DNA from: CAZBUH01 sp964495095
GTDB taxonomy: Bacteria; Bacillota; Clostridia; Oscillospirales; Oscillospiraceae
Direction: 5' to 3'
Length of the DNA stretch: 6,847 nt
Assembly: GCA_964495095.1 (NCBI GenBank)
Contig: CAZBUH010000096.1
Location: 1-6,847 of the forward strand
Both the position numbers and the translations under genes were made by a program. Shown here piece by piece: positions 1 through 5,662 of this stretch. The notes beneath the pieces were generated by a model. The model worked only from the letters and a program-made list of their open reading frames with translations. It had not been told where the DNA came from and ran no database searches. The first letter of the stretch is position 1. Each line of letters starts with the position of its first letter.

Positions 1-759
1 ACCAACACGCTGATTGATATTTCAACCGGCGATCCGTACATGAGAAGTCTGGCGGAGGGCCTGAATAAGCAGCTCCGGCTCCTGCGGAGAGAACGGCGCC
101 GGTATCAGAGCGGCGACAGGGAGCTGAAAGAAGCTGTCACAAATATTTCTCACGATTTGCGCACCCCGCTGACAGCCATCTGCGGGTATCTGGACCTGCT
201 GGAGCGGGAGGAGCTCACAGAGGACGCCAAAAAGTATCTGGAGGTCATCCGGGGCAGGGCCGAGGCAATGAAAAAGCTCACGGAGGAGCTTTTCAGATAT
301 GCCGTGATAGCCTCGGACGCCGGCAAAATAAAAACGGAGCGCCTGAGCCTCAACAGGGCGCTGGAGGAGAGCACGGCGGCATTTTACGCGCCGCTTAGGG
401 AGCGGGGCATAGAGCCGGAGATAAAAATGCCGGAGGCCCAGGTCTGGCGTGAGCTGGATGGGGACGTCCTGAGAAGGATATTCGGGAATATTATAAATAA
501 CGCCCTTAAATATTCCGACGGGGATCTTGCTATAAACCTGCGGGAGAGCGGGGAGATAACATTTTCCAATACGGCGTCCGGGCTCGACCCTGTGCAGACG
601 GAAAGGCTTTTCAACAGATTTTACACGGTCCAGTCCGGAGAAAATTCAACTGGCCTGGGCCTTTCCATAGCCAGGGCCCTTACGGAAAAAATGGGAGGGG
701 AAATAAGCGCCGGCTTTAGCGGCGGGAAACTGACCATATATCTGAGCTTCAAGGACTGA
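1..759 (+). CDS. Sensor histidine kinase, C-terminal part (5' end outside window)
   Basis: The frame is open from base 1, so the gene begins upstream; the ATG at 40 is internal. What is visible is the cytoplasmic kinase core of a membrane two-component sensor. A charged, probably helical linker leads to the H-box NISHDLRTPL, whose phospho-acceptor His is encoded at 151-153. The ATPase domain follows, with an N-box (GNIINNALKYSDG) and a GLGLSIA G2 box near the C-terminus. The usual D-x-G of the G1 box is replaced by a degenerate FSNTASGLDP stretch. In this family the kinase autophosphorylates and passes phosphate to a partner response regulator, which would be encoded upstream and out of view. 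Transmembrane and sensing segments are also out of view, so the signal cannot be inferred. A strong terminator follows the stop, separating it from the downstream metabolic genes. Confidence 0.93.
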   Translation, partial: TNTLIDISTGDPYMRSLAEGLNKQLRLLRRERRRYQSGDRELKEAVTNISHDLRTPLTAICGYLDLLEREELTEDAKKYLEVIRGRAEAMKKLTEELFRYAVIASDAGKIKTERLSLNRALEESTAAFYAPLRERGIEPEIKMPEAQVWRELDGDVLRRIFGNIINNALKYSDGDLAINLRESGEITFSNTASGLDPVQTERLFNRFYTVQSGENSTGLGLSIARALTEKMGGEISAGFSGGKLTIYLSFKD

Positions 760-765
760 GCTGAG

Positions 766-790
766 GGGCGCGGGCATCCGCGCCCTTTTT
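766..790 (+). terminator. Rho-independent terminator of the histidine kinase gene
   Basis: A perfect 8-bp GC stem (GGGCGCGG at 766-773 with CCGCGCCC at 778-785) has a 4-nt loop and is followed at once by TTTTT. It lies 6 nt after the kinase stop codon. Confidence 0.93.
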
Positions 791-819
791 CGTTGGGAAG
801 CGCTATCTATTATATTTGT

Positions 820-850
820 GAATTGTTCAAGTCACTTTTTTTATTTGACT
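820..850 (+). promoter_or_regulatory. Putative regulator binding block upstream of the flavoenzyme promoter
   Basis: The core is AATTGTNNAAGTCA (821-834), 10 nt before the -35 box. The same core sits at the same distance from the -35 box of the minus-strand VOC operon; from 820 to 850 the two regions match at 22 of 31 positions. A T-N11-A pattern (817-829), typical but not diagnostic of LysR boxes, is centred on the core and occurs at the equivalent place in the other promoter. A second dyad, AGTCA-N11-TGACT (830-850), overlaps the -35 box here only. Binding by the LysR protein encoded in this window is an inference. Confidence 0.5.
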
Positions 851-873
851 AAAGGGAGCGGGTAAAATACAAT
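845..873 (+). promoter_or_regulatory. Sigma-A promoter of the flavoenzyme gene
   Basis: The -35 box TTGACT (845-850) and -10 box TACAAT (868-873) each match consensus at 5 of 6 positions and are separated by the optimal 17 nt. Transcription should start near 880, giving a leader of about 55 nt before the ATG at 935. Confidence 0.8.
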
Positions 874-914
874 ATTTAGTGAGAATAAGCTTACAGCGTA
901 AGCCGATACTAAAT
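874..914 (+). promoter_or_regulatory. Stem-loop / nested inverted repeat in the flavoenzyme leader
   Basis: An inner hairpin pairs GCTTAC (889-894) with GTAAGC (898-903) around a 3-nt loop. An outer arm pairs ATTTAGT (874-880) with ACTAAAT (908-914). The structure begins at the predicted transcription start and ends 8 nt before the GGAGGAG ribosome binding site. It could be a DNA operator, an mRNA-stabilising 5' hairpin, or chance. No known riboswitch was recognised. Confidence 0.45.
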
Positions 915-934
915 GACATTTTGGAGGAGTAATA

Positions 935-1684
935 ATGGAGAGATATTACCCAACCCTTTTTTCACCCATAAAAATAGGGAAAAAGGTCATTGCCAGAAAC
1001 CGCATTGAGACTGCTCCGACACTTTATCCGGGAATTTCTCCGGAGGGCTATCCCACCGACAGCTTTATAGCGTATTACAGGAATAAAGCCAGGGGCGGCG
1101 CGGGAATCGTCACTGTGGGCGAGACGCCGGTTGACTGGGATTACGGCAAGACCCACGCATGTCAGATACAGCTCCGCGGCGAGCACGCCGGGATGTATCT
1201 TGCAAATGTGGTGGACGGTATTCACCGTTACGGGGCCCTGGCAAACATTGAACTGTGCCACGGCGGAGTTTTCGGCGCGCCGGAGCTTATAGGCGGCAAA
1301 AACCCCATTGGGCCGTCACCCTGCGTCCGCGCTGACGGCGTGCAGGTCCAGGAGATTACATACGGGCAGATGGAGCAGGTGGCCGTCAATTTTGCCGAGG
1401 CTGCCGCAATATGCAAAAACTGCGGCTTTGACATGGTGATGATACACCTGGCCCACGGCTGGCTCCTCGGCGCGTGGCTTTCGCCCATATATAACCACCG
1501 CACCGACGGGCACGGCGGCTCCTTCGATAACCGCTGCAAATATCCGCTCTATGTGCTGGAGAAGGTCAGGCAGGCGGTGGGCCCGGATTTCCCGATAGAG
1601 ATACGCATCTCCGGCTCTGAGCTTGTGCCGGAGGGCTCCACCATCGAGGACTGCTGCAATTTCGTAAAAAAGCGGAGAGCATAA
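935..1684 (+). CDS. OYE-type NADH:flavin oxidoreductase / 2-enoate reductase, N-terminal part (frameshifted)
   Basis: This is the first 249 codons of a protein of the FadH (2,4-dienoyl-CoA reductase) / BaiCD / FldZ type, which reduces activated C=C bonds using FMN, an Fe-S cluster, FAD and NAD(P)H. The start is supported by GGAGGAG (923-929) 5 nt before the ATG. The segment is most of an FMN-binding TIM barrel. It begins with YPTLFSPIKIGKKVIARNRI, the usual entry strand, and contains H-x-A-H-G-W (residues 171-176) followed by LSP-x-x-N-x-R-T-D-x-x-GGS. Trp176 stands where many OYE enzymes, such as YqjM, have the catalytic Tyr. The frame then ends in KKRRA-stop just after an A6 run, in the middle of the barrel. 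The next frame continues the family sequence without loss. Alone this product would lack the last barrel strands and all electron-transfer domains, so it should be inactive. Confidence 0.88.
   Translation: MERYYPTLFSPIKIGKKVIARNRIETAPTLYPGISPEGYPTDSFIAYYRNKARGGAGIVTVGETPVDWDYGKTHACQIQLRGEHAGMYLANVVDGIHRYGALANIELCHGGVFGAPELIGGKNPIGPSPCVRADGVQVQEITYGQMEQVAVNFAEAAAICKNCGFDMVMIHLAHGWLLGAWLSPIYNHRTDGHGGSFDNRCKYPLYVLEKVRQAVGPDFPIEIRISGSELVPEGSTIEDCCNFVKKRRA
1666..1684 (+). other. Frame break at an A_AAA_AAG heptamer, followed by an in-frame stop
   Basis: In the upstream frame, bases 1666-1672 are read A|AAA|AAG, a classic X-XXY-YYZ slippery site identical to that of E. coli dnaX. A stop (TAA, 1682-1684) follows three codons later. 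Slipping back one base gives FVKK-AESIID-MAHISVGT, which joins the two halves seamlessly. A GAGGA purine stretch (1646-1650) lies 15 nt upstream, and a small ATATG/CATAT hairpin lies downstream. Both are weak compared with the dnaX stimulators. The competing explanation is one A lost from an A7 run, by mutation or as a sequencing error. The restored frame is identical in either case. Confidence 0.75.
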
Positions 1685-1689
1685 TAGAT

Positions 1690-2916
1690 ATGGCCCATAT
1701 TTCCGTTGGCACACGCTATGACCTCCACGGCCGGGGAGTAGCCCATCCGGCGTGCTTCCTGCCCCACGGCTGCAACGCCTATCTGGCAAAGGCGGTGAAG
1801 GAGTCCGGCGTCAAGATACCCGTGGTGGCACTGGGCGCTTTGGACGACCCTGACGTAGCGGAGGGCATACTTGCCCGTGGAGAGGCGGACATGGTCACCA
1901 TTGCCCGGGGCACTATCGCTGACCCGGAATTTGCCAACAAGGCCAGGGAGGGCCGGGTAGAGGATATCGTACCCTGCATCCGCTGCTTCCACTGCATAGA
2001 CAGGAGCGTTGGGCGCACCAACAGCGACGCCGTGCTGCGCTTTAACCAGAGCTCAACCCACAGGTTTAACTGCTCTGTAAATCCCCAGATAGGCTTTGAG
2101 CACTATACAATAGATCCGCCGAAGGCTTCCCGCAGGGTGGCGATTATCGGCGGCGGCCCGGCCGGAATGGAGGCGGCGATAACGGCCGCGGAGCGGGGCC
2201 ACTCCGTCACGCTCTACGAAAAGAGCGGTACGCTGGGAGGCGCACTGATTTTCTCGGACCAGGTGTCCTTCAAGTCCCATTTGGCGGCGTTTAAGAATTA
2301 TCTTATCCACCGGGTCAGGACAACGGATATTAACGTGCTGCTTAATACCGAGGCCACGCCGGAGCTTATCGAGCGGGGCCGCTACGATGCGGTGATAGCC
2401 GCTGTTGGAGCCGAGGCCGTGCGCCCCGGGATTCCCGGAATTGACGGAGAAAACGTGATAATGGCCACCGACGCGTACTATGTGCCGCAGGAGAAAATAG
2501 GGAAGAAGATAGCCGTTGTGGGAGGCGGCCAGGTTGGCTGCGAGACCGGACTGCACTTTGCAAAGAGCGGAAAGGACGTCACGATTATCGAAATGCAGAG
2601 CGTTATAGCCCCTGACGCCAGCTTTACCCATCGCCTGCCGCTTATGGAGCAGCTTGAGGAAAATACGAAGATGATGACAAATGTGCGCTGCACCGCCATC
2701 ACCGAAAAGGGCGTGGAGCTTGAGGACGCGGACGGGAAGCCTGTATCCGTGGAGGCCGATACTGTGCTGATTGCCGTGGGTATGAAGTCGAAATACGATT
2801 TGTCCGAGACTTTCCGCGATACAACCCTTAATTTCTACCGGATAGGTGACTGCGTGCGCCCGGCGACGGTCCACGAGGCCGTGACTACAGGCTATAACAC
2901 AGCTATCCAGCTTTGA
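1690..2916 (+). CDS. OYE-type NADH:flavin oxidoreductase / 2-enoate reductase, C-terminal part (frameshifted)
   Basis: This 408-codon frame continues the protein started at 935; with the frame restored the whole is about 660 residues, normal for BaiCD/FadH-like enzymes. Domains in order (numbered from the ATG at 1690): the end of the TIM barrel, with VALGALDDP and the FMN-phosphate region ADMVTIARGTIADP (66-79); Fe-S cysteines C96, C99, C102 and C128; an FAD Rossmann fold with GGGPAG (154-159); a nested NAD(P)H fold with GGGQVG (278-283) ending in an acidic residue (IIEM) that suggests NADH; and a final FAD motif, RIGDC. The cluster reads CX2CX2CX25C rather than the CX2CX3CX11C of FadH. The barrel fragment at its start shows that it is not an independent gene. 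A weak GGAGA (1674-1678) lies 11 nt before the ATG, so limited reinitiation is conceivable. It faces the BKACE operon across a shared terminator. Confidence 0.88.
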   Translation: MAHISVGTRYDLHGRGVAHPACFLPHGCNAYLAKAVKESGVKIPVVALGALDDPDVAEGILARGEADMVTIARGTIADPEFANKAREGRVEDIVPCIRCFHCIDRSVGRTNSDAVLRFNQSSTHRFNCSVNPQIGFEHYTIDPPKASRRVAIIGGGPAGMEAAITAAERGHSVTLYEKSGTLGGALIFSDQVSFKSHLAAFKNYLIHRVRTTDINVLLNTEATPELIERGRYDAVIAAVGAEAVRPGIPGIDGENVIMATDAYYVPQEKIGKKIAVVGGGQVGCETGLHFAKSGKDVTIIEMQSVIAPDASFTHRLPLMEQLEENTKMMTNVRCTAITEKGVELEDADGKPVSVEADTVLIAVGMKSKYDLSETFRDTTLNFYRIGDCVRPATVHEAVTTGYNTAIQL

Positions 2917-2939
2917 TAATATAGAGACCTCCGAAAATG

Positions 2940-2973
2940 CAGTACAGGCGGCCGAAACCGGCCGCCTGTACTG
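2940..2973. repeat. Long perfect hairpin between the convergent genes
   Basis: A 15-bp perfect inverted repeat (2940-2954 with 2959-2973) encloses an AAAC loop. No T-run follows on the + strand. On the minus strand TTTT begins 2 nt after the stem, so it may act as a second, weaker terminator for minus-strand read-through. It could also protect the 3' end of the + strand mRNA. Confidence 0.7.
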
Positions 2974-3000
2974 GCTGTAAGATCCTGAAATATTAAAAAG

Positions 3001-3041
3001 TAATCCGTCTGTACCGGTTTGGCGCAGACGGATTATTTTTT
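3001..3041. terminator. Bidirectional terminator between the flavoenzyme gene and the BKACE operon
   Basis: An 11-bp stem (TAATCCGTCTG at 3001-3011 with CAGACGGATTA at 3025-3035) has a 13-nt loop. On the + strand TTTTTT (3036-3041) follows directly. On the minus strand the stem is followed by CTTTTT (complement of 2995-3000). It begins 3 nt beyond the BKACE stop codon on the minus strand. Confidence 0.88.
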
Positions 3042-3044
3042 GGT

Positions 3045-4046
3045 TTACCAGACTCTCGGCTCACCGAGGCCCAGCATTTCACGGGCCTGGGTCGGAGTGG
3101 CGATAGGCCTGCCCAGAAGCTTTGCTATCCGGATGACCTTTTCCACAAGCTGCGCGTTGCTTTCGGCCAGCTTGCCTTTTTCAAGATACACGTTATCCTC
3201 CATGCCCACGCGGACGTGCATACCCTGTACGATAGCCATGGCCAGCATGGGGAACTGCTGCGCTCCGGCGGCTATTACGCCCAGATGACAGTTTTTAGGC
3301 ACGGCGTTTTTAAGAGCAACCATAAAGTCCATTGTGGGCCAGTTGCTGCCGCCGGGTGTATAAACAAACTGGATAAGGTTGGGGCCGCCTCTTTCGTCGG
3401 TATAGCCGGCGTCCATAACACGCTTTACATAGAGCAGGTCGGTCATTGCAAAGCACTCAAATTCCGGCTTTACATGGTGCTCACGCATAAGCTCCAGCGT
3501 GCGCATGACCTCGGTCTGGGTTATGCTGTAGCCCCACTCGCGCATAACGTCCTGATCCCTGCCGAAAAGCGGAGGCTCACGCTTCGGCAGCTTTACGATG
3601 GAGCAGTAGTTGGAGATGTCCAGGCTGGCGATCTCCGGGTCGGCGTAGATGGAGGTCCAGCTCTGGGGGGAGAGCTCGGTGTCTGAGATTTTAAAGCGTC
3701 CGCCGATTGCGGTGTTGTTTATGATAAGGTCGGGGCAGCGCTTGCGGATTTCCCGGTTTACCTCCCGGTACATCTCCGGGTCGGAGGTGACCTCACAGGG
3801 ATTTGCGGGGTCGCGGCGGTGGATATGTACCATGCTCGCGCCGGCCTGATATGCCGCTGTGGACTGCTCCACCTGTTCCTCCAGGGACTCCGGCAGGTTG
3901 GGGTTTATCTCCTTGCCGGCGTTGCCGCCGGTGATGGCGCAGGTGACGATAAGGGGCGGGAATTTGCTCAGTCCGCCGCGCCACATGCGGTTTGCGTAAT
4001 CATAGGTCTCTTTGAAATTTTCGGGCAGATATTCTTGCCAGCTCAT
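3045..4046 (-). CDS. BKACE family (DUF849) beta-keto acid cleavage enzyme
   Basis: In this family a metal-dependent TIM-barrel enzyme condenses a beta-keto acid with acetyl-CoA and cleaves it to acetoacetate plus a new CoA ester; Kce of lysine fermentation is the best-known member. Visible hallmarks are the strand motif VTCAITGG (34-41), the Zn-binding H-x-H at His74/His76 in MVHIHRRDP, and HVRVGMEDN near the C-terminus. In that last motif Arg279, Glu283 and Asp284 match the Arg-x3-Glu-Asp arrangement of Kce. At 333 residues it is longer than many members, mainly because of about 30 extra N-terminal residues rich in aromatic and charged side chains. The start is set by AAAGGAG 8 nt upstream (4055-4061). 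The gene lies 20 nt after the crotonase-fold gene and is the last of the operon. None of the other lysine-fermentation genes is present, so the substrate is probably a different 3-oxo acid, likely made by the upstream enzymes. Confidence 0.9.
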   Translation of the reverse strand: MSWQEYLPENFKETYDYANRMWRGGLSKFPPLIVTCAITGGNAGKEINPNLPESLEEQVEQSTAAYQAGASMVHIHRRDPANPCEVTSDPEMYREVNREIRKRCPDLIINNTAIGGRFKISDTELSPQSWTSIYADPEIASLDISNYCSIVKLPKREPPLFGRDQDVMREWGYSITQTEVMRTLELMREHHVKPEFECFAMTDLLYVKRVMDAGYTDERGGPNLIQFVYTPGGSNWPTMDFMVALKNAVPKNCHLGVIAAGAQQFPMLAMAIVQGMHVRVGMEDNVYLEKGKLAESNAQLVEKVIRIAKLLGRPIATPTQAREMLGLGEPRVW

Positions 4047-4066
4047 TTGGCAGGCTCCTTTCCGGT

Positions 4067-5044
4067 TTACTTTGAAAAATCTTCTTTGATGGAGCCGAGC
4101 ACCTGCTGAGAGTTGCCGGACTCCGCGGCCTTTACTTTGTCGTCGAAGAACTTGTTGTCATGCTCGGCAAAGCCCTCCAGGCAGGAATTCACCGTGGCGA
4201 ACATCTCTGTGCCGAAGGAATCCCAGCCGTGGCTTGCGTAGTCCTCCATCCAGGGACGGCGCAGGACCTTTACAGCGCAGTGGCGGGTGACCCGGTTTGC
4301 GGTGCTGAGCATAAGCTCCGCCAGCTCGTGGGCGCGTGAATACAGCTTGTCGGCGGGCATTATTTCGTTTACCATGCCGTATTCAAGGCAGGTCTTGGCG
4401 TCGGGGGTCTGGCCGGTGAGCATCATATAGTTGGCGCGCTTTACGCCCATGGCCCGCTGAAGGGCAAGCTGGACGCCGTCGCCGGGGACGATGTTTATGG
4501 GATAGTGCAAATCCATAATAAAGGCGTCCTCCGCCATCAGCGTAACATCGCAGAGTAATGCCATCTCGGAGTGGTTTGCGGGGCCGTTTATAATTCCTAT
4601 TGTGGGGATGCCCAGATTCACAAGGGCCTGGTTTATGCGGTTGCCGTCGTGGTACATGTGCTCATAGTGCACCCAGCCCTTGTACTCGGTCTCGTCGAAC
4701 TCAAGGTTTATGCCGTCCATCCAGAACTTTCCCGAGCCGCCGAGAATAAGGCACTCCACGCTCTCGTCCTGCTCCACATACTGCAAAAGCTGCCAGATGG
4801 CGCGGTGGTGGGTGAGGCTCCATATCATGGAGTCGTCCTCGCTGCTGGGGTCGGGGGTATACCACTGGGCGGTGAGGATGCCCTTTTCGTCCTTTGTGAG
4901 ATGGAAGAGATGCTCGAATTTCGGGGCGTACTCCTCAAAATCGATTTGACGTACCATGGTGGGTGCGCACTTGTAGCCGCCTCTGTCCTCGGGGACCATG
5001 TTTTTCCTTTCAAACAGCTTGGGATCGTGCAATGAAACGCTCAT
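4067..5044 (-). CDS. Crotonase-fold hydrolase resembling 6-oxocamphor hydrolase (beta-diketone C-C hydrolase)
   Basis: This 325-residue protein has the enoyl-CoA hydratase fold (LTGQTPDAKTCLEYGMVNE, 209-227), but the GGG oxyanion loop of true hydratases is replaced by NGPANHSE (153-160). From memory, 6-oxocamphor hydrolase (OCH) has Trp40, His45, His122, His145, Asp154 and Glu244. The counterparts here are Trp75 and His80 (SMIWSLTHH), His158, His180 (DLHYP), Asp189 (VPGDG) and probably Glu280. His180 and Asp189 are nine apart, exactly as in OCH. OCH hydrolyses a C-C bond between two carbonyls (retro-Claisen) in a cyclic beta-diketone without CoA, so similar chemistry is inferred. The first 35 residues have no recognised counterpart. 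AGGGAGG (5054-5060) lies 9 nt before the ATG, and the gene begins 28 nt after the VOC gene. A CoA-ester hydratase/isomerase role is the alternative; the exact substrate is unknown. Confidence 0.85.
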   Translation of the reverse strand: MSVSLHDPKLFERKNMVPEDRGGYKCAPTMVRQIDFEEYAPKFEHLFHLTKDEKGILTAQWYTPDPSSEDDSMIWSLTHHRAIWQLLQYVEQDESVECLILGGSGKFWMDGINLEFDETEYKGWVHYEHMYHDGNRINQALVNLGIPTIGIINGPANHSEMALLCDVTLMAEDAFIMDLHYPINIVPGDGVQLALQRAMGVKRANYMMLTGQTPDAKTCLEYGMVNEIMPADKLYSRAHELAELMLSTANRVTRHCAVKVLRRPWMEDYASHGWDSFGTEMFATVNSCLEGFAEHDNKFFDDKVKAAESGNSQQVLGSIKEDFSK

Positions 5045-5072
5045 TTTACTATTCCTCCCTAAAAATTATGTG

Positions 5073-5468
5073 TTATATTTCAAGCTCTTTATCGGTTATT
5101 TCATAGATAACTCCGCCGGTCTCCTTCGGGTGGGTGAACACCATACGGATATTGGAGTCCGGGTCGCCCAGTACCCGCATGCCCTTCTCCCTGAGCGCGG
5201 CGCATTCCTCCTCCAGCCTTGTGGATAAAAGTGATATGTGGTGCAGGCCCGGCCCCTTTTCCCTCAAAAATTTAGGGATGACACCGGTGTCGCCTACAGG
5301 CTCCATCAGCTCCAGCAGCCCGCTTCCCAGCTGTACCATGCAGGACGTCTGCCCAAGCTCCGGATATGACTGCCTGTGTACCGTCTTTGCTCCGAATACC
5401 CGGAGCGCCTCAAGGGTGCTGTCAATGCTTTCCACCGCTATTCCAATGTGGTTTATACCTGATATCAT
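5073..5468 (-). CDS. VOC-superfamily protein, methylmalonyl-CoA epimerase-like
   Basis: A 131-residue, two-module glyoxalase-fold protein. It resembles methylmalonyl-CoA epimerase (MCE), which uses a bound metal and a Glu base to move the acidic proton between two carbonyls. Likely metal ligands are His7 (INHIGIAV), Glu53 (LLELMEP), His76 or His77 (GPGLHHIS) and Glu123 (GVIYEIT). The HPK-x-x-GG-V-x-x-E ending is also MCE-like. The start is taken at the ATG at 5468 because GGGAGG (complement of 5476-5481) lies 7 nt before it; the in-frame ATG at 5483 lies before that site and would add MGGVN. No methylmalonyl-CoA mutase or carboxylase gene is present. In this setting it may epimerise, isomerise or cleave a 1,3-dicarbonyl intermediate; this is an inference. 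It is the first gene of the operon. Confidence 0.85.
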   Translation of the reverse strand: MISGINHIGIAVESIDSTLEALRVFGAKTVHRQSYPELGQTSCMVQLGSGLLELMEPVGDTGVIPKFLREKGPGLHHISLLSTRLEEECAALREKGMRVLGDPDSNIRMVFTHPKETGGVIYEITDKELEI

Positions 5469-5507
5469 ATTTACGCCTCCCATAGGGTAAAAACTGAGTG
5501 TGCCGTC

Positions 5508-5521
5508 CGGCGTTTCCGCCG
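5508..5521 (-). promoter_or_regulatory. GAAA-tetraloop hairpin in the VOC operon leader
   Basis: On the minus strand CGGCG pairs with CGCCG around a GAAA (GNRA) tetraloop, about 27 nt before the ribosome binding site, within a leader of roughly 85 nt. No riboswitch class was recognised, and no attenuator-like T-run directly follows the stem. Confidence 0.45.
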
Positions 5522-5561
5522 CTTAAAATTGGGACCGGGCCCCCAGGCTTTTGGTAGCTTT

Positions 5562-5590
5562 ATTGTATCTGCAAAATCCGTATATGTAAA
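5562..5590 (-). promoter_or_regulatory. Sigma-A promoter of the VOC / crotonase-fold / BKACE operon
   Basis: On the minus strand TTTACA (complement of 5585-5590) and TACAAT (complement of 5562-5567) are separated by 17 nt. Transcription should start near 5555. The -10 box and spacing are identical to those of the flavoenzyme promoter. Confidence 0.78.
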
Positions 5591-5615
5591 ATTGATAAAA
5601 TGACTTACACAATTT
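5585..5615 (-). promoter_or_regulatory. Putative regulator binding block upstream of the VOC operon promoter
   Basis: AATTGTGTAAGTCA (complement of 5601-5614) lies 10 nt before the -35 box and shares the core AATTGTNNAAGTCA with bases 821-834 upstream of the flavoenzyme gene. A T-N11-A pattern (complement of 5606-5618) and a TGTAA/TTACA dyad that reaches into the -35 box are also present. The block is the probable site for a common regulator. Confidence 0.5.
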
Positions 5616-5662
5616 ATATGCCGTATAACTATTTTGTTAAAATTCAGATTGATGAAAATAAA

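Noticed and set aside
2053..2874. A long open frame (273 codons) on the minus strand across the flavoenzyme gene
   Set aside because: It mirrors a well-supported coding frame, has no recognisable domain, and its composition is that of an antisense shadow in GC-rich coding DNA.
1690..2916. A separate NAD(P)H/FAD oxidoreductase gene
   Set aside because: Its first ~95 residues are the missing strands of the OYE barrel from the preceding frame, so it is the second half of one gene.
3045..4046. Kce of lysine fermentation
   Set aside because: The family signature fits, but none of the other lysine-fermentation genes is present and the neighbours point to diketone chemistry.
5073..5468. Methylmalonyl-CoA epimerase of a propionate pathway
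   Set aside because: The fold fits, but the context lacks mutase and carboxylase genes; only an MCE-like assignment is justified.
5508..5560. A riboswitch in the VOC operon leader
   Set aside because: Only a small GNRA hairpin and an imperfect GC stem are visible; no known conserved riboswitch core was recognised.
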